Shown piece by piece: positions 10,462 to 23,200 of a stretch of DNA of 64,000 bases (positions are counted from its first letter, which is position 1; each line of letters starts with the position of its first letter). The position numbers and the translations under genes were made by a program. The notes below the pieces were generated by a model. That model made no database searches. It was not told where the DNA came from and saw only the letters and a program-made list of their open reading frames with translations. The stretch lies in the NCBI GenBank assembly GCA_020284085.1, contig JACEVL010000147.1:1990001-2054000 (forward strand). Direction: 5' to 3'. Source of the DNA: Aporrectodea caliginosa. Its lineage: Eukaryota; Annelida; Clitellata; Crassiclitellata; Lumbricidae.

Positions 10462-10857
10462 GTGCTTGATTCGCCAGGGCGCTTCGCAGACGTACTTCTG
10501 TATAATATTATTTAAACGTGTAAAATGTAGTTCGACGTAAACTTTGGAGTGTTGGGAGCTTTGCAATCGAAGACGCTATTCTGCTAATGTTTAAACTGAC
10601 TGATCGTTTTAGAACTGGAACTCGCTAGGATCTGAGGAAATAGGTTAGCGACGTGATATAGATATTTGTGTGATGAGGTATTAGATTGGATGAGAACTCC
10701 CGCTGTGTAACGTGAGGTTTACGGATTCGAAGCTCACCAGAGAAGGGTGGGTGTAGGGACCTTGAGAAAGTCCTTGGAGCAATTGTTTTCGTTGTCGAAA
10801 ATAAATGGGGATTGAAAATTTTACAGGTTGCCAAAGTGCACAAAAGCAGGTCAACAT

Positions 10858-11311
10858 CAGAGATGGGCATGATTAGTTAAATTGCTAATCGATTAGAATT
10901 GGCTACTGAAAGTTGCTATTCGATTAGAATTAGATTTTGTAAAATCTTGTAGCTAATTAATTAATCGATTAAAATTAGAAAGTATATCTAATGGATAAGC
11001 TAATTAGCTGCTTAAATTTTGCTCATCGATTAGAATTTCCAGAATCTTGGGGCCAATCTATTAGAATTAGAAATAGCGGTTTGTCTAATCGCTTAGCTAA
11101 TCAATTAGTTAAATTGCTAATCGATTAGAATTAGCTGTACATCTAATTGATTAGCTAATCGATTAGTTAAATTACTACTCAGACTTAGGTAGCTACCAAA
11201 ATGTACTATAAATCGATTAGAATTAGAATTTGCAAAATCTTGTAGACACTCGATTAGAATTAGATTTTGTTTGACTAATCGATTAGCTAATCGATTAGTT
11301 ACCCACCTCTG
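10858..11311. mobile_element. hAT-like MITE rich in TAATCGATTA palindromes
   Basis: Ends CAGAGATGGGCA and TACCCACCTCTG are inverted. The interior repeats CTAATCGATTAGAATTAG many times. Relatives: 2985-3050, 30490-30800, 46100-46250. No duplication at the flanks could be confirmed. Confidence 0.7.
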
Positions 11312-11639
11312 GACTCAAGAATATTTGAGTTTTCTGACCCCCAACAGCGCTTCATTTATGCCTACTTAGCTGTGGGGCTATAAGAGCAAGGGGTTGAACC
11401 ACCTCCCCCCAAGCAACTGAAACACTGCTTCAACCACAACTGTTCAGCGCCATCGACCGATGCATTATTAGTTAGTGGCGCTAGCTAAATGCAGAAATGA
11501 TGTATTAATATACATGTAGGATATTTGAATGTAGGTTTTTCATTGTTTGTCGGCGATTACTGTCTGTACAATGAATTGCTTGAAGTTGGAGTTCTTGTGC
11601 ACATTATGTGTGTTGAGTCGCCCTATTTCTCATGGACCA

Positions 11640-11885
11640 CTATGTATGTATGTATATATGCATTGATGTACGTATGTAGGCATGCATGCACATGTATGTA
11701 TGTATCTATCAATGTATGTTATGTATGCATGTAAGTATGAATGTATATGTATGTATGTATGTATATATGTAGTTATGCATGCAAGTGTATGTATAGGCCT
11801 ATATGTATGTATGTATCTATCTATGTATGATTGTATGCATGTATGATTGTAAGTACGTATGTATGTCCGTGTATGTATGTATGAG
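11640..11885. repeat. (GTAT)n microsatellite
   Basis: Long imperfect TATGTATG run, generating Tyr/Cys/Met and Tyr/Ile/His ORFs on both strands. 11310-11640 holds only a SINE remnant near 11440. Confidence 0.98.
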
Positions 11886-12131
11886 GACACTTAATATAGT
11901 GCATTTTTAAGTATCCCACAAAAGCACTTTCTCTGTGCTACCCTATAATGACGTTAAATGCAATTGACAACTAGACTAATACATCAGGTACCAAAACAAT
12001 GCACAGTAAACTAGAAGAGTCGCATGCACCTGTTTAGCTGGAACTCTTTCTGAGTCAGTTCCGTTCTGCTCATTCATTTAAGTCACTTCGTTCTAAACCC
12101 AAGACAGTTGTTCTCAAGCTGCTTATCCACC

Positions 12132-12308
12132 CAGTGGCGTAACTAAGGGTTTCAGCGCCCAGGGGCAAGAGTTGATGAATCCGCCCTTTTTAATTTTCTC
12201 TTTAATCGTTCTTGTGATAATACTGTGTACCACTGAAAGCTAATTTTGAGCCCCCTTGTGTTGCGCCCGGGGGCGGTTGCCCCTCTGTCCCCAATCGTTA
12301 CGCCACTG
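12132..12308. mobile_element. hAT-like MITE (177 bp)
   Basis: Ends CAGTGGCGTAACTAAGGG and ACGATTGGGG..., inverted GTTACGCCACTG; perfect 8-bp duplication TATCCACC. 12320-12955 has LINE/SINE tail sequence (gcgctatataaat at 12482) and nothing coding. Confidence 0.95.
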
Positions 12309-13261
12309 TATCCACCGTATGCTACCTCTTTGTAGTGGGATGTATGGTTGTGTGTGTCTTCTTGTAGTACTTTGCGACCATCCCTACCTAGATCTATGAA
12401 AGCCTACACTGTCTGGTCATATTGACTCTAGCATCATTTTGATTAGCGCAGGGAGCGCTTCTAAGTAGGAATCCTGAAGCGGCGCTATATAAATTTTTAG
12501 AAAATAAAAAAAATAGATAGGGCTATGAAGCCCAGCATTTAAACCTAGGAAAGATTAAACAGGCCTTCAGAACTTGTATAAACCTAGGAAGGTTTTTCAA
12601 CAAACCTTTATTATTTATTACAGGCCTATTTTAAGCTTTCAAACGCTTAAGGCTTAAACAGGCCATTACACCCAAGAAGGCAGAAACATGCACAACCAAA
12701 CGACATACCATTCGTCTCAACAAAATAAACAATAAAGTGAATATTTGGTGCCAAACTCGAAACATGGGTCCGATATCTCAAAATGTCAACATCCATCCAT
12801 CCTCTTTTCCCGCAGAAACGCAAAGTAACAAAGACGTCTAAACTTTTAATGGTAACAGGCCGTCATCCAATGCTATTTCGTTCCTGTAAAAATAAAAATG
12901 TCAAAGTTAAGATTTTTGCGAAACAGAAAAATTATGCTGACATACCAAAGTGAGTAATAATAATAATAGTAACAATTTATATGGCGCCGTAACACAGCCA
13001 TGCCGTACATTGCCGTTACAAGGGCGCCTCACAGTCAACTAACAGCAGGGTAGGCCTTAGAGACAGACAGAGAGATATAGAAAGACACATACAGACAGTG
13101 ACAGACAGACAGACAGACAGAATAGAGATAAAAGAGACACAGACAGGGATTGAGGAACAGACAGCTGAATGCCACAGGTCACTGATGATGATAAGCACCT
13201 CTGAGTAGGTCTCTTGAAGAGGCAGTGCATATTTTAGCGGATTTCGACTACTGGGACCAGT

Positions 13262-13400
13262 GGCCCAACCAGACAGGTTCGTGCGCCCCGGGGCAAGAAA
13301 ATTTTCTTCGTTGGGGCAAGAATTTTTCGAAAATTTTCTTCTTTGTTTCCGCCAAAATTTCTGATGACCTTTGTTTTTTGCTTTTTCCCCTCTTTTTCCA
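13262..13400. mobile_element. hAT-like fragment
   Basis: GGTTCGTGCGCCCCGGGGC and CTGATGACCTTTGTTTTTTG match the interior of the 9344-9660 element, but both ends are missing. Confidence 0.6.
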
Positions 13401-13597
13401 GAAGAAAATTAACAATTAACTTATCAAAAGCCTCGTATATTCATATATAATAGTTACTTAGTAACTATACGTGCCTGATTTCTCTTTATCACAAAAATTC
13501 TCAGAAACCTACATTTTACAGCTAGGACAAAGTGTGCTACTATCATTCCAATGTTATTCAAACTAACAGGAAATGAGAGTATTACCTACGACAAATC

Positions 13598-13756
13598 ACA
13601 AAAACTACTGGGACATATCCTAAAACTACTGGGACATATCCTAAAACTACTGGGACATATCCTAAAACTACTGGGACATATCCTAAAACTACTGGGACAT
13701 ATCCTAAAACTACTGGGACATATCCTAAAACTACTGGGACATATGTCCCAGTAGTT
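13598..13756. repeat. 21-bp tandem array ending in a perfect palindrome
   Basis: Seven near-perfect units CCTAAAACTACTGGGACATAT. The last unit meets an inverted half unit, giving a perfect 28-bp palindrome at 13729-13756 centred on ACAT/ATGT. Confidence 0.97.
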
Positions 13757-13924
13757 ACACAGTTAAAATATGCACTGTGATAAATATAAATTCTCGGAAT
13801 GAATAGTGATGAGTTATCTGTCCGAAGGCAGGTCCATTGGCTGTTATGCCACCAGGGGTTGATATGAGCACCATGGTTTCTCGTTGCCTTCTTCACATAC
13901 AATATTTATTGCGGGTGAGAAACT

Positions 13925-14012
13925 TGTCCAGGGTTGCTATGTAGTGGCTTGAACCTGTGACCCTCCGGTTACAAGGCACAGAACGTACCGCTACACCACC
14001 GCATCCCACTCA
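13925..14012 (-). mobile_element. tRNA-derived SINE head, family F
   Basis: Minus strand: TGGGATGCGGTGGTGTAGCG, then ACAGGTTCAAGCC as B box. It lies just downstream of the TUG stop codon, perhaps within its 3' UTR. Confidence 0.7.
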
Positions 14013-14069
14013 GATAAATCATTAGATTAGATTAAATAATTAGATTCGATTATTATATTAGATTAGTCA

Positions 14070-14271
14070 CTAAACAATCTCTTCAATGCGGTCACGTGTC
14101 CGTTCACCTTTCTGAAACCACTTTGGAACTTTGTCGGTCGACACGCGTGCTGCAGAGTTGCTCGCCGACTGGCCGTGGGTGCTCGAGGTGCCAGCTGTGG
14201 AAGGTCCTGCGATATTTTCTCTGCATCTGTCCGACCCAGCCTGTGCTGCGCTGCTCTTCCGTGGAGGCAGA
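14070..14271 (-). CDS. ASPSCR1: TUG exon 16 (terminal)
   Basis: 202 nt of CDS, residues 478-544 and TAG at 14070-14072. A Ser/Ala/Thr-rich tail ends with [24 protein letters not shown] near the C-terminus is a TUG signature. The tail after it is 10 residues longer than the mammalian KLPASKR-type end. Acceptor TTTTTTGTTAG. Confidence 0.93.
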
Positions 14272-17200
14272 CTAACAAAAAAGACAAGAATGTTCATTCA
14301 TTCATTCAATTCAATTCAATTTATTGATCCCATCATTGTACATAATAACCACATAACAGTCAAATGCCAAGTATGTCATGATATTCATCAAACAAGAGCA
14401 AGTCGTGGCATATAATGTTAGTAATGTAATTATGGAGCAACAGGCACACCAAAGGGACAAGTTAGAGAGAGAGACAGACAGACAGGGGGCCGAGAGGGGC
14501 CTATTTAGAGTATGAAAATTACAGATGACAGAAGATTTAGACAAGAGATATGGGAACACCAACTTTTGTGATGATAGATAATTAAGTAACAGATTGTACA
14601 AAAATGAAAAACAAACTTAACTAAAGGCTATGACACGTGCTCCAGTGTGTGTGCTCGTAACATACGCTTGAACCATGAGAGATTAGTAGAACTGATATAG
14701 CGCCCCTTCAAGGAAACTACTCAGAGGCGCTCCCGACTCCAACGTGCCCAAAAAGAACAGTTTCGAGTAGAGTAAGGAAAGTTTCAGGCAGACTCCGAGG
14801 GTGTAAACGCAGCTGTAGAAGCAGAAGCCACTGACGCAGCCCTCTTCGCTGCTATCATCCAAGATAACAACCATGTACTCCGCAGGCTCTTTCCTACTCG
14901 GTCTGTTAGTAACTATAACCTACGCCCCAGGCCTCACCCCTTCGAACTTACAACTAAGAACAATAAGATCTTCGTACCACGCATGCTTTTCAAAAACGTC
15001 TACTAGATGAAAAACTGCCACTCTCAATAACTCATGTATTCTGTTGCGTTTTGTCGACAGTTTAGTGTTAAATAAACGAATATGATGATAGAGGAAGACC
15101 ATTCCAAGTTCATAATTCCCATCTGTTAGACTGCAATTCTAACGTACTGGCTTATTACATCATGAACCTATTGTAGTTGCAATTAGTAACTTCTATTGTG
15201 CCGGTATCTAATGCACAAGGCATCAACTGATGGCGCACCAAAACCAAGTCATGATCAGATCAATATTCAGAAGATCAGTCCGTAAGACAAAGAGGCAGCC
15301 TATGGTAGTTAAGCAATTTCAAAGAGGCAAGTCTAAAATTGAGAACGAAGGCAAGACACAGGGAGAGTTCCGAAATCTAAATCCAGCAACTGAAAAAGCC
15401 GTAACTTACGACTCTTGCTTTTTAATGCCTCAAAGCGTATACAACTATACATGTATCATCTCTTACAAAACGTGCTTTGAGAGGACAGCAAATGCCCAAA
15501 GAATAACACATATGTGACACAAGGAATCAAAATGGTTCACATGTCGAAAATTTAGAATACGAGTATTTTACATATTTTTAAAAACCACATTTTGCTTTAA
15601 AATGAAACAAAAATTTCGGTTCTACCTTACTTTGTCACAAAGTTACGAATGACTATGTGTCCAATTTTTTGGAAATTATTCTTAATTGATTTTAATATGC
15701 AACCACGAAAACTAAAACAATGCCCTTTATAAAATCCTGAAAATACACATCAAAACAATGAATTTCATCAAATAAGAGATGTCAGAAATGTAAAAAAAAA
15801 CATATTTTTTAAACATTTCCATTAAAATCTGAAAATGAGCAAAAATTACTTCTGATCCTATATATATATTGCTGTTTTCCTAGTAATGTAATTTTCCAAC
15901 ATCTGACTCAGATATATAATTTCGTTTATTGAAAATAGAAAGTTGACAGACCGCAACTTCTCACATGGAAGAAAAGAGAGGGAAAATAGCTAGATAGATT
16001 CCCTGGGTCACATATCCTCTTACGCAAGCGCTTGAAACCATTTTGTTCGATCGTGGCTTCATCGTGTTAACTGGGATCGCCTCTGAGGCGCTATATAAAT
16101 TTTCAATTACCATTACTATCGATGCAATTAAATTATAATGCACAGAATAAATCGGTAGAAATTCTGCAGCATCGATTCAGGTCTTTCTGCAGAGAAACTG
16201 TCAATGACGAGAAAATACGGATAGGGTTAGACGAAAATCACGAATTCACAGAAACCGTGAATTTTGGCATCTCCGTGAATTTTAGAATTTGTCGTGATTT
16301 TCTGTGATTTTCCACATATTCTGCACTTTTGTGTCAAATTCCATCAATTTCTGATGTTAAACAAAACAAATTGGATCTAAAACAGCCACCCTGAGCATGA
16401 ATAATGCATTGGCAAAGAATTAAGGCATATTTAATCAACTGCCAGATGGCGCCAAAAGGAAATTAAACCATTGTATTCTGACTTGGAGCCGTGACATCGT
16501 TAATTTTTACTTTCTGACTATGTCACACAGTGTTTGCACTGACGTAACGTCGCAAACAGAGTGAAAAGTGTTTGTCAGTGTGATGTTTTATGAAGCAATA
16601 AGACTGTGAATTGGTGCCGTGAATTTGGCAATTTTTGTAAAGTATGACGTGATTTTATCACTTTTTGACCGTGATTTTAGTATAGCGCTAAATATGGATG
16701 GTAGAAGCAACACGAGGAAGCCCCATATGCAATAGACACCATAGGAACTGGGAAAGAACTTCAACGTAAAGAGTACTCACTGCTTGCCAAGCACTTCTTT
16801 CGCTTTGACTCGCAAGGACATGTGGTTCAGGACTTCCACCGCCAGAAACCCTTTCAAAAACAGAACTGTCTTTGTAATTTAAAATATAATCTAATCTTCT
16901 AAAACGCCATTATCAAAATGCACAAGGTGAAATCACAGTGGAAATCATTAGAAAAGCCCAGTGGCAATCAGCCAAGTCTGAGAATGCTTTTCCAATACCC
17001 TCAGATAATAGCAGAGGATAAGGGAAACAGTGGCGTAACGAAGGGGGAGCAGAGGGGGGCAGCCGCCCCCAGGCGAAGCACCACAGGGGCGCAAAATTAG
17101 CTTTCAGTGGTACACAGTACTACGACAAGAACGATTAAAAGTCAACAAGAAAATTAAACGCGGGCGCAGTCATCAACCCTTGCCACTGGGCACTGAAACC

Positions 17201-20200
17201 CTTCGTTACGCCACTGAAGGGAAATATGCCGTTTGAAAAACCACTAAAACGTATTGCACCAAATTAAGTCCAATTATCGACTAGTTTGTTTGTTTATTTC
17301 GTCAAAAATCCATCTAAATTGAAAATGCTTTAATCTGAAAAATACTAATACAAAATGCAAAAGGTGAAATCATCTTTTAAACCATTATCCATTAGAGAAG
17401 TCCATTGGAAGTCAGATAACTCTGAGAAACCAGAAGTTTTCCACATGCACTATATATAAATTGATCTATCATCATTATTATGTTATTTTTCTTAAATAAT
17501 CCCAAGTAGATTCATGAGGCAAATGTTCTGTGGAAACCGATTGTTTTGAATGGTCACAGATAAGCAGATAGGAGACACACAGACAGACAGACACAGACAG
17601 ACACAGATAGACACACAGACACACAAAGACACACAGAGAGACAGAAAGACAGACACAGATAGACACACAGACACACAGAGAGACAGAAAGACAGACACAG
17701 ATAGACACACAGACAGACACACAGACAGACACAGATACACACATACACAGACAGACAGACAGACACAGATAGACACACGAACAGACACACACATACACAG
17801 ACACACAGAGACAGACAGACACACAGACAGACAGACATACACACAAACAGACACAGAAGGACAGACAGACACACAGACAGATAAGCATATATGAGGTATT
17901 GGATATTGCGGCCGACTGGTTAGAGCGCTTGCCTTGTAACGTGGAGAGTACGGGTTCGATCCTCCTCCTATGAGACGGTTACTGTGTATGGATCTTGAGC
18001 AAGTCCCTAACCATTAAAATTATACAAAGCACCACTATCTAATGACCAAGCATCAATCGATGGTGCCGAGCAACTGCGAGTGAAGGACTTGCTCAAGGTC
18101 CCTACACAGTAACCGTCTCAGAGGAGGAGGAGGAGGATCAAACCCGTACTATACGCATTACAAGGTGAGCACCCTAACCAATCAGCTACCTTGTTCCACA
18201 TCTTATTATCGTTATATCACATTTTAAACATTCACCGTCATCAAATGCACAAAGAAAACCTTCTAATGCTGCTACCAAACTCTTTTTTCCGCTTGGCTTA
18301 GGTCAGGAGAGCCTCTGAGTAGACCCTTATACTATACTTACTTAATTACTCAAATAAACACATACATTATTTATCAATGGCTCTGATCATTTGTGAGTGA
18401 AAGACTTGCTCAAGGTCCCTACACAGTAACCATCTCAGGGGAGGAGGATCGAACCCGTACTCTCCGCATTACTAGGCGAGTGCTCTACCCAATCATCTAC
18501 CGTGCCCCACGTCTTATTATCGTTATATCACTTTTTTAAACATTTGCCGTCATCACATACACAAAGAAAGCCTTCTCACGCTATTACTAAACTGTTTTTT
18601 TCCCGTGGCATAGGTCGGGAGAGCCTCTGAGTAGACCTTATACTATACTTACTTACTTAATTACTTACAGACACACCCACACACACACACAGTATTACGC
18701 ACCCACATACATACACATACACACCAACATCCACACACATACATAAGCACACAAACACACATACACATACATACATACATACAAACATAAACACACACAT
18801 ATTTAAATACTAACACACTAACACAATCATATATAAATTTCGACTGATTTATTGATTAATTGATTGATTTGAGAATATCTTCCACCTGTTTCGTTCGCTA
18901 CATCTGTTTGGCTTTTGACTTTGAAGTGGATAAGCGCCAACGGCCCCAGTTCAGCCTACAAGACAATTCAAATCGAAAAGTTAAATTTAAACAGAAAACT
19001 TCAGCAAAGATTTCATTGTATTGTATTTGATCATTTATAAAGCGCTTCTCATAGCATAAGCCTTTCAGAAGCGCTTCCAGTGCGAGGTACTCCGAGAAAA
19101 AAGGAAGGTTTTAAGGTGAGAGAAAGAGGTAGAGATGCTACCAGAGAGGATGGTAGAGCATAGAGAAGGAGGAAGTCCATTCCACAGGAAGGGACCTATG
19201 CAGGCAAAGTTACCATAGAAAAATTGTTATCGCAATTAGTAACTTCAATGGAGTCGGTCTCTAAAGCATTAGGCATCAACAGATAGCGCACGAAAACCAC
19301 GCCATAATCAGGTCAATATCCAGAAGATCGGTTTGCTAACCCAACCCAAAGACGACGTAAAAGCCAAGACATAAGCATCAAATGCTAACTGCTCTACCGT
19401 AACATATCCCACAACATACCCTATCACATTCTACCACCATATGTAACCTTACTCTGCCATACAAATTAATGAATAATCCCTCAATCCTATGTAAAACTAC
19501 TGCACACTCCACTATTCCACCACACGATTTGTTTTATCACCATATCACACACACATTCATACACACACACATAATATTTTATCTGCAGTATTCAATAATT
19601 TGTAACTTCTATACCTTTGTGTGATATGCTGCTATATACTTTTAACTGTGTTTATAAGATCTCTATACACCAAAGTGTGATTAGCAATTGATCAATCAAT
19701 CAATCAATCAATCAATATTCGTTTATTCTGAATAACCAAGTTGTCACAGACGCAACTTGTTACATTGAAAGCTCATTATTAGTTAAACAAGGATTCAAGT
19801 ACGATTACGTTCAAAGTTTGGATTCTGTTCCAATTTAGTTTAATTAATAAGCGTTCCGATACAGGACTCTAGATTAATAAAGAATGTACTTACTTACTTA
19901 CAAACACACCCACATACACACCCAAATAAACACATACATACACACATACATACACACACACAGTATTACACACCCACATACGTGCACACATACATACACA
20001 CCAACATACACACACATACATATACTAACACAATCATACATAAACAATAAACTGATGAAGATAGAGCTGTACCGATTAAACGGCCATACGCGTAATCGGG
20101 CCGATTATTAGAACAATCGGTATAATCGGGTATCGGCAGAAATAATCGGTTAATCGGTGCCGATGTCAAAATTGTGTTGTAATTTAATAATTTCACTTGA

Positions 20201-23200
20201 ATTTTTGCATATTCCAAGTTTTTAAAATCGATTTCCATCTATCGTTTTACGTCCCTTATTATTTATGCATTAAAACATATCGTTAACAATTTCCCAACGT
20301 TATTTAAACGTCCACCCTTAGATTTGTGACGATAGATTGCTGGTTTATGTTTCGGAACCGAACATTTTGACTAAACAAATAATGAAATATTCGGTCTCAT
20401 AATGGGTATTGGCAGTTTAATAATCGGCCATACGCGGTATCGGTATCGGCAATTTAATAATCGGCTATACGCGGTATCGGCATAATCGGCAAAAAGCCAT
20501 ATCGGTACAGCTCTAGATGAAGACGTTAAAGAAAACTGACTTCGATCAGCGTCTGGGATCGATCATTGAGTACAATTCTTGGAGGCGTCGTATCTACAAA
20601 ATCAATGCAAATAATAACAAATACTGTTCATAGATTAGATAACAGACGATTAGATTGAATTACAACACCAGTGTCAACGAAGTCACTAGATAACGTTACA
20701 ATCCTAACCTAGTCCAATGACTTCTCTAGCTAATCGTATCTAATGTCTTCAATCAAATCTAATCAAATAAAATCGAATCCAGACTTCTATAGCTAATCAA
20801 ATCTAATATGACTTCTGTAGCTAATCAAATCAAATCCAATGACTTCTATATCGAAATAATCATAATGCACAAAGCATTGATCAATGGACACTTCAAAGAA
20901 GCTCAGATAAGACTGGATTAGATTCAATTACAAGGATTACGGCTAATAAAAGCACAAAGTACATCACACAACTTTACAACTGAAAACCTCTAAAAGTCGC
21001 TAAGTTATTGACAAGATATCCGTACGTACAGAGTTCGAAATCGAGATCCTTTTCCGCCAGCGCCTCTTTCACGAACTTGTAGAGCGCAGATACTACAGCA
21101 GACACAGAATTGTTATATACAAAGTCACCCCACCACTTGTAACCCTTCTAATTATCTGTGTATTGCTTTATTATTGAAGCTAAGAGCAGTCCCTTAAGCT
21201 TAGCCCTCAGGCAACCATGGGTATGAAGTGTCAACGACTTCATTTTCTTAGCCTTGGCATATGAGGACGGGTGGTCAGTTCTCTGCTCACCGTCTCATCT
21301 TCCCACTGACAGTGATGGGCGTTTTGCATGGCTGCCAAACAGTTAAATTAGACTCCTGTAATAACTTTTGATCATCTGTTCATACTATGAATTGTCAGTT
21401 TGAAAAAATAAACGAAGATTATTATTATTATTAAGTTCATTATTATTACAATTATTAAGCTCATTCTTACCGGTTTCAGCCGGTCGAAACACCGCCTGCA
21501 AGACGAGACGGTCGGGAAACTCGAACCGTACAATGAATCGTTTATAGCACGACATCTTGGAGTTACGATGAGCATTCCTCATCGCTTGAGTCATCAGGGG
21601 CTGGTCATCCATCGACGAACTAATTGCATAACAATGAACACTTTGACCTAATTGCATAACAATTATCAATTTGACCTAATTGCATAAAAATGACCACTCT
21701 GACCTAATTGCATAAAAATGAACACTTTGACCTAATTGCATAACAATGAGCATTCTGACCTAATTGCATAACAATTATCATTCTGACCTAATTGCATAAA
21801 AATGAACACTTTGACCTAATTGCATAACAATGAACATTTTTACCTAATTGCTAGATGAACTGCATGACCTGGTTGCATAATAATACATTTGACCTAGCTG
21901 GTGAACAGTGTAAATCCATACTTCATCACAAGTCACTGGTCCAGCTGTACCCCAAAACAGTGACCTAGTTCCATAACAAATCATAGTGACCTAGTTGCAT
22001 CATAAAGTGGCAACTCAGTTTCAGCACAGATCACTGGCCTAGCTGCACCATAAAACAGAGACCTAGTTCCATAACAAATCATATTGACCTAGTTGCATCA
22101 TAAAGCAGTAACTCAGTTTCATCACAGATCACTGGCCTAGTTGCACCAAAACACAGTGACCTAGTTGCATGAAATCATTATCGACCTAGTTACATCACAA
22201 CTAAACGAATGGTGACCTCATTTAAATTATGTTAGGTCAAAAATGCCTCTGTCTTCAAGTGGTGCTATATAACTTTGCAAATACCATTACCATTGAACTT
22301 ATTATGGAAACTGTTTTAATGAAGAAATTCCTTGAGATCTTCAACTTACATTTCTCTCGACAGACTCGCCTGTAGCACCTTGAGATCGGAAACAGTGTGC
22401 TCGAAGAAATCGTCGCCAACATCATCTTCATCTACAGTTTAACATACACCCAGTGGAGTAAGATCTCAATATCTACTATTCATTCATTCATACATAAATT
22501 TATATAGCGCCCCTTCCAGAGGAATACTCAGAGGCGCTCCCGACTCCAGCACGGCCAAAAAGTACAGTTTTGAGCTTAGTAAAGAAAGCTTCAGTAAAAG
22601 TCCCAGGGAGCAGGCGTATCTCCTGGGGAGCCCGTTCCAGACCACTGGGCCCACCACGGAAAAGGCTCGATTCTGCATAGTTTCAGTTCGTGCAGATGGG
22701 ACTAAGAGCACCACCGTCTCTGTAGAGCGGAGGGGGCGGCGACCTAGAATACCCGAGGGGCAGCAAAGCTCCCGCAGGTAGACTTGTGCTAGACCCAGCT
22801 GACATCGTCGTACCAAGGCAGCAATCCTGTACTCAATGCGCTGCCGGGTAGGGAGCCAGTGTAAAGTCTCCAGCATAACCATGGGACATGGTTGCCGATT
22901 GGTTACAGTGCTCCTCTTGTAATGCATTGCACACCACATATGTGACCCAAATGTGATCAAAATGAGTCGCATGTCGGAAATTTTAGAATATTTAACATAT
23001 TCTTAAAGACCACATTTTTCACTTTAAAATGACACCAAAAGTTTGGTTCTACCTTATTTTTTCGACAAAGTTACGAATGATTATGTGGTTTTCTAAATAA
23101 AAATTTCATTTATTTTAAAATATAATAAGAAAATAGAAGTATTTCTCTGTACAAAATTCTGAAAATACACATTAAAACAATGAATTTCATCAAATGTGAG

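Noticed and set aside
17478..17894. Cys/Val/Leu-rich and Thr/Asp/Arg-rich ORFs on both strands
   Set aside because: Pure products of the ACAG repeat.
22484..22972. 162-codon ORF as a host gene
   Set aside because: It contains the conserved C-terminal block of CR1/L2-like LINE ORF2 and ends in the LINE's 3' tail.
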